A stretch of 64,000 nt of DNA from Aphrophora alni (taxonomy: Eukaryota > Arthropoda > Insecta > Hemiptera > Aphrophoridae), in NCBI GenBank assembly GCA_963513935.1, contig OY740772.1:14540098-14604097 (forward strand), written 5' to 3'. Below the pieces are notes generated by a model. The model worked only from the letters and a program-made list of their open reading frames with translations. It did not search any database and was not told where the DNA came from. The position numbers and the translations under genes are program-made. Below are positions 26,301 through 38,300 of this stretch, in pieces; position 1 is the stretch's first letter; the number at the start of each line of letters is the position of its first letter.

Positions 26301-29300
26301 CACTTTTGGGGATACTTTCAAATTGATAAAACTTCTTAGTTTGTAGTCAATTACCAAGAAATTCAAACATAGTAAAGACTATAAAAAATATGTGTAATGT
26401 TAATTATTAACATTTACCAGGCATCATGTCAGTACTGAAACTATAGAGTTGTTATTCACAAAAGTTGTTAGGGCCCATTTTAAATTGTCGAAAGAGCAAA
26501 GTTCTTGGAGGAACAAAAGAAGTCCTTCCTTACCCATGTATCTAATTTCTTTTGTATGTTTCTGAACATGTTCAAGTGAGAAAGTTTGTTCATCATTTAT
26601 TTTTATCAAAACATTTTAAGAAAGTGTCTTAATATCTTATAAGATTCTTAATAAGTGTCTTATCTTATTCTATTCCACACTGCATTATATTTATAATACT
26701 ACATGACTATGAGGTGTGGTGAAGATAATGTTATCATTTTACTGTATTTCTATCACTTAAGTGTTTTAGAAAACAATATTACACAATATTAGGCTACAAT
26801 ATTACAGAGCACTTATTATACCTACCTTCTGACTGATTATTACTGATTAATATATTTAGAAAAATATTTTAAATTTTATTTTTATTCAATACATAAAACA
26901 GGTTACAGGCTTTGATGTGTAAAAACAGAAATCTTGTAGCCATTTCACTTCCTTATTCATAATTGGTAAGGTATCTCTCAAGCAGCTCAACGTACGTTTT
27001 TTGCTTTGGTTAAGACCCTCTGATTGAGAGTTTACCTCCTATATTTTTTACTTTCCCACATAAACATAGTGTAGAGAAAGTTATGTGATGGATCGAAAAG
27101 TAAATTTTGATGTTTTGTGGATAGATCCATTTTGAGCTCCCAGAGTCCGAAAAAATGTGGTTTTGGACATTATTTATACACGTCTGTCTGAAGTGTATAT
27201 TTCTTTACAGTCCAAATCCATATTTTGGGCATATCTCGGCACTTCTTCATGTTGTAACTCAAAATTTGGGGAAAGTTTGGTGCTGCAGTTTTGCAGTGAG
27301 GTAGAAACAAACATATTTGAAAGAGTACTAATGGGCTTTTTAATCACCACCACTACTGATAAATTTTTGGGAAACCTAGTTTGTTTTACCTGGTCTAATA
27401 TCAACATGCTTAATTTAAATTAAAGATATTAATAAATTCACTCCTGGAACATTTTTTGTAGATTGAAAATAATTCATTTTTGTATTTCATTGTTTAAGTA
27501 GGGCGAGTTGTTTACATTTTTTATGTTTTCCCTTCATTTGGACTCAAATATTATTACATTTTCTCAATACAACTTCAAATCACTCTACTTTAAGAAAATA
27601 CAAAAATATTTTTCATTGTTAGTACAAACTTGGAAAAAATAACATTTTATGGATTTTTGGAACATTCTGTATATGGTACCTAATTTTTGGTACACTCTAT
27701 AGATTGATTTCTATAAAATTCCATTTGTTTCATGTCTTTATCTAAATTAAAACAAAAGGTATTAAGCTGTTCTGATATATTTTGAACATTCACTTATTTC
27801 AAATAAATATCGAACAACAATAGAGAAAAAACATAATAAGAAAGTTGTTCTGAAAAATCAATAGTCATTATTGATGGGACTAGAAAGGTCATGCAAAAAC
27901 AGAAAGTGGGGGGGGGGGTAAATTAAATTTTACAGAAAATGAGACTTATCAAATAAATAATTATAAAGGAGGCGATGAACACAATTAATACACTTAAGAA
28001 TATATTAAGCAATATAATTGAAGAGAAAGACAACAAAAATGGAGTATATTTTATGAAATAGATATACTGCAACATTTAAACTGGGCATAAATTTAAGTCT
28101 CAATTTAGGGAACACATTAGGGCTTATAAAAAAAATGAAGGATTCAAATTTAGTATTGCATTTGTTAGATCATATTTCAAAAGAAATGAAAGATTGTATG
28201 GAATTATTACATTATTGTAGCAAAAGTAGACAGTTAAATATTTTGGAAAATGTGGTTATTTCAAATTAAAATTAAAACGACGAATTATTATAAATCTTGC
28301 AAATATAATGTTTAACATTCTAACATTTTTGAATAGAACATAACTGAATCAGTAAACTGTGAAATGTAACCAATAAACAGCACAATTTCAACCAGTCATA
28401 GAAGAGGACAGAGCCTATAGGTATCTTACATGGGTTTTATAAGATGACTCCTTCGAGGGACTTTACAGTATATAAATAGCTATTGAAAATGGAGTTTTAT
28501 CCAAAACATGTCAGAAGTTAAGTCAATGCTAGGAATGACTAAACAATGTACTCAAATTAATTATGAGAACATAGACAATTTTATGATTAACCATTTTGTT
28601 TAATTCGGAGATGTAAGTTTATTTTTCACCTTATATATGAAAATTTAATTTTAATGTTAAATTATTTTTAACTAAATACTATCCTGAGATGTTAAAACTT
28701 ATTTTTATTTTTCAGAGCAGATATTGCACTTATTGGTTTGGCCGTTATGGGCCAGAACCTCATTTTAAACATGAACGACCATGGGTTTGTTGTCTGCGCT
28801 TACAATCGTACAACGGACAAAGTTGACGCTTTCTTGAAGAATGAAGCCAAAGGAACAAAAGTTATTGGTGCTAAATCATTAGAAGATATGGTGAATAAAT
28901 TGAAGAAACCGAGACGTGTTATGATGCTTGTAAAAGGTATTTTAGAATTTAGAACTTCAAGCAACTCTTATGTGAGGTTATTATTACTACATGTAGAGGG
29001 AACATAATCCCTTCCTTGTTGTTATCACATGAAAGTTATTTCGAGATAAATCTTATCTTCAGATAAAATAAAACCATTCATAAAACAAATTATAGGTAGT
29101 TCGTATAGTTTCTATGGATATTCTAGTGGGATTTTTAAACAAATCTTTCATAAATTCCCTAGAATCAGTTATCTGCAGTCATACCACTTTCTTATCGAAA
29201 TGTAAAGATATTGTAGAGTAATAGTTGGGAATTTGTTCATAATCGCCCAAACTATTATTTGTAGAAACACAAGTTTTAATTTGTCAATATTTTCTAATCA

Positions 29301-32300
29301 TAATACTTGTGAATAGGAGATACAAACTTTTTTTTAAACTAAAATAGTTGAAAACTACAAATCAACATAATGTCTTTCTTATTTCTATAAATTATACCTT
29401 GAAGTTTTCATCAACATTTAATGTTATGTACATATGCCTAGAAGAATTTATATGTACTTCACTTTCTTTTCGTTTTTTCAATCTGATTTCAAATGTTTTT
29501 TAATATGTTTTACAAATTATAGTATCAAGAAAGATTTTTTTAATGCTGTTGTAAACAGTGAAATAATTTCAAGTAACATATAGTACTTTCAAGTTGATAA
29601 CATGAATGTAACTTAAATATTTCTGATACTTTGTTAAAAATTGGTGATTTAGATGTGTTAATTATAAAGAGGTAATTTAGGCTGTAGTCAATTTCTTATT
29701 TCGTTATGTGTTGAGCTAACACAATTGTATCATTATCACTGCTTACAATTTTATGATAATTGATTGCTATTTAAAATTTCTGAAGGTAAGTAGGTCATTT
29801 CTTTAAACTTTCATTACCATATCGTCAATACTTATGTTTGTTTTATTATTTTTTTATGGGGAAATATGAGAAATCTTTATTGACAGCATGTGTTCAACCC
29901 GGAGATACACAACAGTTTCATCCCTTTACCCACTAAAATCTGCTATCCTTTTCCACCCGAGATTTAGCTTAAATATTGTTGCTGTTCTTTCTCCATGCAA
30001 TCACCATTAGGAAAAACTTTGTGGAATAGAAGCAACACGAACTTAGTGACTTGCACTTTTTATTCCGTACTTGCCTCTTTTTTTATATAATACTTGGTAT
30101 CTGAAAGTATCAATCATTTTCCATTTTTCTATGACTGAAGTATCTCTGTTATACTGTGATTTGAGATTGCCCTACCCAAATTGTAATTTACTATGGTCTC
30201 TCAGTATTCCAAGCTTCATTCATTGTCAAACAGAGTATGCTTGGCATTCTCAACTGTGCTACTGCAGTATGTACACACTGAGGAATGCGAGATTCAGAGA
30301 TATTCCTTAAAACAATCTTGTTAAGATTTGGGTGAAGTAAAAATTAGTCTACCCCATGCCTTCACTCAAACAAATCTACAAGATTGGGGTTCATACAGTG
30401 CGTCTACCTTCCGATTTGGCCTTCCTCCCAGCGTCTCCCTCATTTTTGAAGAAGTTTCTATCCTGCTTCTTTTTAAAAATTACCCTATCTTGCTCTTAGC
30501 TGATTCTTGCAGAGCATGTAATATTGATACACCTTTCTTTCCATAGCCAATAAGTCTATTAATGGAAATTCCAGCCAATACCAACATTCAGACAGACTAG
30601 GGTATCCTGAGATGAACCTGAAGGCTAGATAGTATTGCACTGATGCCATTTTCCTTCAGATAATTTGTTAATCAATCTAAATACAACATTTATGATCCAT
30701 ATTCATGCATTCTTTAGGTCCTCATTGAGCATCAGAATATTTATTAACCTCGATGTATACTAGAACCGAGTGTATATAGAAGTAGTATTTTAATACTAGG
30801 TGGAGATCAGTACAAAGTGTCCTTGATAGTGATATTTGTCCGTGATAGTGGTTTATTTTTAACAGGAGTTTATGAAGGACATTCTTACAATATATTAGTA
30901 GCTCAGTGTTGATAAATAATAACTTGTATTACTCTGTTAATGAGTTCAAACTAGTAAATATGTATTTTGTTTTATAAAGTGAAATTTTTCATTAGTTATG
31001 ATTTTTTTTATAATGTTTAGTTACAAAATTGTTTTAGTTTATGTTTCGAATTATTAATTTCAGGAAATCTAAACTGGAGACAAAGAGTTTAATTATTCAT
31101 ATCTAAAAAAGAGAAATTACCAATTGGATAACTTTATTTTTAACGAAAAGCAAGGATATAAAGCAACAGATCCAGTTTAAAAAATTCTAAAAACAGTAAT
31201 TTATAAAGTATAAAAGGGATCTGAAAATATTGTACCATCTTTCTTACCATCCATCAAAAAATATAATAAAAAGAAGAATACTAACTAAACAAAATTATTA
31301 GTTGCAAAAAATCTAAATTCGGTAATTGGAAGTCGCAGTTTTATAAAAAATAGTAAAAAAGGACATATTTAAAAAAGAGTCTAAATTTATTTCAGTTGTA
31401 ATTTATAATCCTAAGCTAAAATGGTAATTCATTGAAATCGAGCTTTTAACGATGACGTTCAAGGTTTCACCAATTATCCCTAAACCATAATATCTTTTTA
31501 ATTTCAATTTTACACGTAGGTTTTGGTCATTAACCCACACATTTCAGCAAAACTTGGATGGAATTACTAAAGTCAATTTTCAGATATTCCTTTTAGAACA
31601 AGTCTATGGCTGATTTGTTGTTTTCCCCTGATAACTCACAAACCGGATTTTTTTTTTTTTAAGAAATGGCAATCAATATATTTTTTGAGAGTCTTTAAAG
31701 GGTACATTTTAACAAAATTTGATCAAAATTGTTGGAGCTAATTTTGAGAAAATTGTAATTTTGTGTTTTTTTTTGTATGCAACTACCCAATTTTATCAAA
31801 AAATGAAAAAAAGTCTTGAAGATATGGTCAAAATATGTCCACCTACCAAATGTGATTAAAATTGGACAACTCATGGGTATAATGGTATACGATAGAAATA
31901 AAGAAACAAGTTAAAAACTAAGATTATTAAGGATAATGGGCTGGGCTAGAGAACTAAGCTTCACTAGTTAAAACTAATGAAAGTAATTCAAAGTCCCCCA
32001 AACTCTGTTTTAAAACCCCAAAAGACTGCCAATTGTTTTTGGTACTGGTGTTATCAGTAACAACATGTGTAGTGATGGAGTCACCACCAACTGTCCGAAC
32101 ATATGCTTAGAAATGGACCAGAATCATTAGTAAGTCTACTAAGATTCTCATAATAGATCAGAGGGCAACAGTGTTGGAATGTTACATTCTGGAAAAATCG
32201 TATACTCATTGTGTACAGATATTTCAAGAAAAGTTTGCTGATGTTTCTATTCCAGGAAAAATAACAGTATATAATGTTATGGGACATTTTTGTTACACTG

Positions 32301-35300
32301 ATATTCTTATCCGTTTAAAAGCAATCAACCATTTGTTTTAACATACGAGTTTACAGACAATGTTAAATAGACTGTTGTGTTATCTCGGTAACCGACTTCG
32401 GCGATTGTTTCCACAATTTAGAGAAGCTTATTGAGTCTGCCATAGGGCTACTAAATGTCTAAAGCTTTAGCTGTAATGAGTTCACTTGTAAAGAGTGTTT
32501 TATCATCACCTAATAAAAAAAATAAAGACTAGAGCATAAAATAAAGACCCCTGGTCCTTGAATTCGTAATAGTGTCAGTTTCGAAAAAGAAACAGAGAGG
32601 GCAGGTGTTTACTAACAAGTGTCTGCAAAGAATATTGAGAATATGGTAGTGGACTACAATATTAAACAGGGATTTGTAGGAAAAAACAAATAAAGAACCA
32701 ATATATAAAAGCATCAGGAGAAGGAAGTGGAATTGGATAGGCTGTATGGAAACCGGATGAAGATATAGCAAAGCAGGCTTTGGAATGGAATAAAACTGGA
32801 AAAAGGAATAGAGCAGACATGGCTTAGGAGCATTATCGAGGAGGTAAGGAAGATTGGACAAGATGTGGCAACAGATTAGAGGAGAGATAAGAAACCGAGT
32901 TTCATAGAGATATGTTGTGGATGATTTGTGCTCAGGTCAAAATGAAGTAAGTTTTATTTAAAAAAATGTTCTAGATAAGAGTTTCGAAACTTTTGAACCA
33001 TCCTGTAGTAAAATGTATGATCATGTTTATACAAGTGAGAAAGTTTGTGCATAGTTTTGTACTAGAAGTGTTTTAAGAAAGTAAGTAATTAAATAATCAA
33101 GACACTTATATAAATCTAAAATGATTTTTATTTATGTTGATAGCTGGAAGTGCTGTTGATGACTTCATTGACAAGTTGGTACCACTGTTAGAACAAGGTG
33201 ATATTATCATAGATGGTGGTAACTCTGAATATCAAGACACTTCTCGTAGAGTGGATAGTTGTGCAAAGAAAGGATTACTCTTTGTAGGATCTGGAGTCTC
33301 TGGAGGAGAGGATGGTGCTAGGTACGGCCCTTCTCTGATGCCTGGTGGAAACCCTAAAGCCTGGCCTAGTATTAAACCTATATTTCAAGTAAGTAAGGAA
33401 ATAATTAATTACATTTATATACAGGGTATGTCATTATGGGTGTGTAATGTTCCAGGAATCAAAACAAATTGTAATTGTTTGGGGCGTCAAAACAAATGGA
33501 ACAGTTCCAGAAAACGTGTACTAAAATATTCATAATCTGTTTCTCAGTCTTTTTGTGTTTTTTTAAACAAATTTATAACTTTAAAAATGGTTAAGATGTT
33601 GAGTTTATATTTAATTTATGCATTGTGTATTTTGTAATATTTTACCAGTGTACATTTTCAAAATGACAGCTGTTTAAAATAATATGGAATATTTCATTGT
33701 TGCTTTTACAAAAAAAAAAAATTAAATAAATAAATAACAGATTTTTTTTTTTTTGAATTTCTAGTGATGAAAATGATATCATTATTTGTATTATAGTCAA
33801 TAATACAGTTATTGTTGACAAAATGTTGGTAAAAACAATTTATGAAAGAAGAACAGTCAACTTTTAACAATCAGTGGTTTATTAATAATGAGTAATAGGA
33901 GTTCATAATATTTAAAACTGTATAAAAATTGTCACTGTAATGACAGCTTACTATAATAAAATTAAAATTGTTGAATTGTCCAAATATTAAGAGGTTAAAT
34001 CAATTAAAAATATTCCAAAATACCATCTACTAATAGATAGTATAAAAATTAATAAAGAGGTAGATGTGATAAGAATACTGTATAAAAGTCTACTATAAAA
34101 CATCCGCCGGTTGATTTACCAGATATTAGAAATGAAATAATAATGGAATGTAGGGTAATTCCATGAGAAACATTTCAAACACCTGTGAAATTTTAGAAGA
34201 ATGTAATAAATGTAATGTTGAAACCAGCTTATTTAAATTTTTTTATTTCACAAATAGGCCCAGTCTGTGTTGCTAATAATTAATAAGACTTTAAATATTT
34301 GAACTAAACTCTTCACTCTAACAACTTTTTTTTACCAACATAAAAAGCTTGAGCAAACACCTTCACAGTAGCAAAAATATGTAACGATATATTAAAGATT
34401 GTGCAATATTTCGAGAAGCGATAAGTTTGATTTGTCTTGAATTTACTTCAATTTGTTACCAATTGTAATTAGCAGTAATTTGTAAACTATTTAATATAGA
34501 TTAATGTTAGCATTGATTGATAAATGTAAATTTAGATTTAGAAAAAGGCATTGTGATCCCTTCCACCGCGATTGCTATTGTGAAACTAAGACCATAGATT
34601 CTAATTCAACAGAATTAATCTCTTTGACAAGTTTTAATAATTCACTAATTACCAAATCTTGTGATAGTTCAGTAAATACGTTTGTTCCAAACAATTTAAG
34701 CCTTTTGTTCGATTATGTAACCAGCAGTTTCATTATCTAAACCATACATAGGGTTCCCACCGTACACCCCTATTCTGTGCAGATACATCCTGAGGCTAAT
34801 AAAACTTGTAATCCTTCTAAGTTGTCACATGTTTAGTCCGCAGGCGGAATTTCTTTCATAACTAATTTCCTTTCAGCATATCCTGCAAAACTGTTCCATC
34901 TCTCCTGGTGCTTTAGCCTAATCTATTGGTTTATGCTGTCTTGGCTAACTACACTAATATTCCAACTGCTGGCTCTTGTCCCACAAGTTTGGTTGGAGAT
35001 CCTACCATACATCAGCAAGATGTAATGTCCCTGGAACTTCCTTAGATTCAGGAGTAAGGTTAGGATTAACCCCATCATCCTCAATATTCATGTTTATTTT
35101 ACTCCTTGGATCTTCTTTAATTGAGCACCCTTAGGTTGGTTTGACTAAATGTTTTATTATTGTTGCCATTGTCTTCCCAAAAATAGACAAGAAAGTATGT
35201 GATCAATATGATGTGCATAACCCATATACCCATAAAACTGGAGGTCACCCAGTATCCAGAGTTCATATATTAAAGACTCCCCATAGCCACCAAGTCATAT

Positions 35301-38300
35301 GCTGTGTTCCGCCTTTTGACTTGGGGTGATTATCATTCTACCCTTTGCTGTATTACACAGCATCCTATTCTCAATCTGGTCCAACAATACTTTGCTCACT
35401 CTGTACCAGTGAGGAGGTATATAAGCTTGCTCTTGACTCTATATGCGACCCCACGCCCACTTCATCCTGCTCTGAAACAGAGGGCATAAGTAGACAACTC
35501 TACGAAATCTTCACAGGACTTGATAAATGTAAATAATTACTCAAACTTGTCCACATTCTATAAATTATGTAAAAAATATGACAGAATCATATGTGCCTAT
35601 ATAAATAATAAGTGTAAGACTTACAGTCTACAATATTCTGATTTTGTCGTTTATATGACGGCCGTTTTGGCTATTCCTCCATTTTCAAGTTAATTTATTC
35701 AGGTTTCCCTTTGTCAAACATAAACACTTACACATAATTATACATAAACACAAACACTAATATGCACTTAATATATATTAAAATGTATTAAAACAAACAC
35801 GACTCGTGAGTCAGCTCGATTTTTTGATGTATGCAGGGTGTGCGTGATTTAATCATCGAGAGTGGATGATGTCTTATCTAACTGTGTCAATACAGTGTCG
35901 TATAATGCATTAGAATCGAAGTTTAATTTCTCATTTAGTAATATGCTACTATCTGTTTTATAGTTCTTGTATATTTCGAACTGTTCTAATGCATTCATAA
36001 ACTTTCCCTTTTACAATGGTGTAATATTTTTAGGGCCTTATTTATGCAGGAGTAACCATGGTCATTTTGGATGATGTGTTCGGAAAATTTCGATTCGGTT
36101 CTTGTGAGGTTCACGCTTTGTTTAGCCGAAGGGATATGTTCTTTGAAACTTTTCTTAAAGACCTTACTGTTTTACCTATATATATTTTTGGACAATCGTT
36201 ACATGATAACTGGTATACTCTTGTACAGTATCCTCAAGATAGGAATGTGTCTGGGATGGAGAGGAAAAGAGGGGCCCCCACACTTTGTTTGTTTAATTTG
36301 CTATCAGCGGTACAGCCCCAATAAAAAAATATAAACCTCATATGCTTCTGTGTAAACGCCTACCCTACTTTAGTTTCTTTTATCGGTGTAAGTAACAATA
36401 AAACGTTTACAAAGTTAAACGTTTAAGAATTAACTTGTACTTAAACTTTTAAGAATTAACTTGTACTTAAACTTTAAAAATTAAATGTAGCTAAGTAGTA
36501 ATTTGTGTACCTAATTTTCTTGGAATGGGTTGTACTGTCAACTCTGGTTAGGGAAACAAGTAGAAGGGAGGACACGCCCCTTACACCAGACACACTAGTG
36601 TCAGTAAGGGGCGCTAGTCTGAGGGTACTGAACCTTCAAATTTGTTCTTCAATTTGCTTTTTTTGTTCAAGTAACCTTGCAAATTATTTTTTGTTTTATA
36701 TGCAATCTTGAAGCCATGTTTGTTAAGGATATTCCCAAGTATGTGTTCAAGCAGTTTGCAAAAATTAAACACTAAAAATTTGACTTTTTTATATTGTGAT
36801 AGCTCCTTAATTTTATATTTCCTGTTCTGTTTTATGAGCAATTTGTCCACAATTGAAATGCTGTTACCGTTTTGGGCGGCAATGTATTTGATTGTTTGAA
36901 GTTCATCTTGATAGTCTGTTTCTGTCATGGGGGTGTTTCTTAATCTGTGAATTAAACTATTATATGGTGCCATCTTATATGATCGGATGAAGCATGGATT
37001 GTGTGATCGGTGTCAGTGGACTAATCGGCGTATACTTTTTAAATATGTGCATAAGTTATTGATTTGTTGTATAGTGCCCTGATATAAAACAATAATATCA
37101 TCGACATATCTATGGTAATACGTTACATTCTTAAAGTGCTTGTTTTTTGGTGTTATTATGTTATGGTTTTCAATATGATTTAAGAATATTTCCGCCATTA
37201 TACATGACAGTGGACATCCCATAACTAATCCATTGTTTTGACTGTAATATTGGTAATTAAATTTAAAGTAATTTTGAGATAAGCAAATTTTTAATAAATT
37301 AGATAATTGAAATTCACCGAACACATCATCCAAAATGACCATGGTTACTTCTGCATAAATAAGACCTTAAAAATATTACATAATTATAAAAAGGAAAAGT
37401 TTTAGAATGCGTTAGAACAGTTCGAAATAAACAAGAACTATAAAACAGATAGTAGCATATTACTAAATGAGAAATTAAACTTTGATTCTAATGCATTATA
37501 CGACACTATTATTATATTACGACACTAATGCATTATTGACACAGTTAGACATCATCCACTCCTGACAATTAAATCATGCTCACCCACACGCAGTATGTTC
37601 TGGGACATCAAAGAATTGAGCCAATTCATTAGTCGTGTTTGTTTTAATAAATTTTAATATATATTAAGTGGAAATCAGTGTTTGTATATAACTATGTGTA
37701 AGTGTTTATATTTGACGAAGAGAAACCTGAATAAATTAACTTGAAAATGGCGGAATAGCCAAAACGGCCATCTTACAAAATCAGAATATTGTAGATGGTA
37801 AGTCTTAAATTTATTATTTAATATATCAATATCCGAATGGCGACTAACAAATGTTATAATAGTGCCTATATATATTTAGAGTGAAATCAAATACATACAT
37901 AGTAAATTTACAGTGACTTAGAGATAAATTTTCTTGTTTTCAATGGCTACAATAGCTATATTCACATTGTGGAATTTATCTTATATAAAATAATGAATAT
38001 TTTCCAGGGTATCGCAGCTCGTGCTGATGGAGAACCATGTTGTGATTGGGTGGGTGAAGGAGGCGCTGGACATTTCGTAAAGATGGTACACAATGGTATT
38101 GAATACGGAGATATGCAATTGATTTGTGAAGCTTATCATTTGATGAAATCTACTCTTGGATTGGATAATGGAGAAATGAGTCAGGTAGGTAATGTGGTAT
38201 ATTTGTTTGAAGTTTGTTAATATTAGTATTTATTGTTACTTTGCAAGGGTGTTAGAAAAATGTTAAACTTCTCATTTTAAAGCTTTAATGTGATCTTTGT

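Larger units (their letters stand above)
35603..37820 (-). mobile_element. Penelope-like retroelement with inverted 3'-end copy
   Basis: Read on the minus strand: a 5'-truncated reverse transcriptase (about 37312 to 36614), a GIY-YIG endonuclease region (about 36320 to 36020), then a 3' untranslated end reaching 35603. Head to head with the truncated RT sits a plus-strand copy of the same 3' end (about 37313-37820). The outer arms are therefore inverted repeats of up to about 500 bp, ending in a shared TCTACAATATTCTGATTTTG. Partial inverted copies at truncated 5' ends are a known habit of Penelope-like elements. It lies in Pgd intron 3. Confidence 0.8.

Noticed and set aside
27157..27423. Overlapping 88-codon and 77-codon frames on opposite strands
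   Set aside because: The region belongs to a dispersed non-coding repeat and neither protein resembles a family.
32529..32861. 110-codon minus-strand open frame as a gene
   Set aside because: It is the antisense shadow of an RTE-like LINE C-terminus readable on the plus strand.
36058..36334. Two plus-strand open frames of 87-88 codons as separate genes
   Set aside because: They are antisense shadows of the Penelope-like endonuclease, whose minus-strand reading shows clear family motifs.
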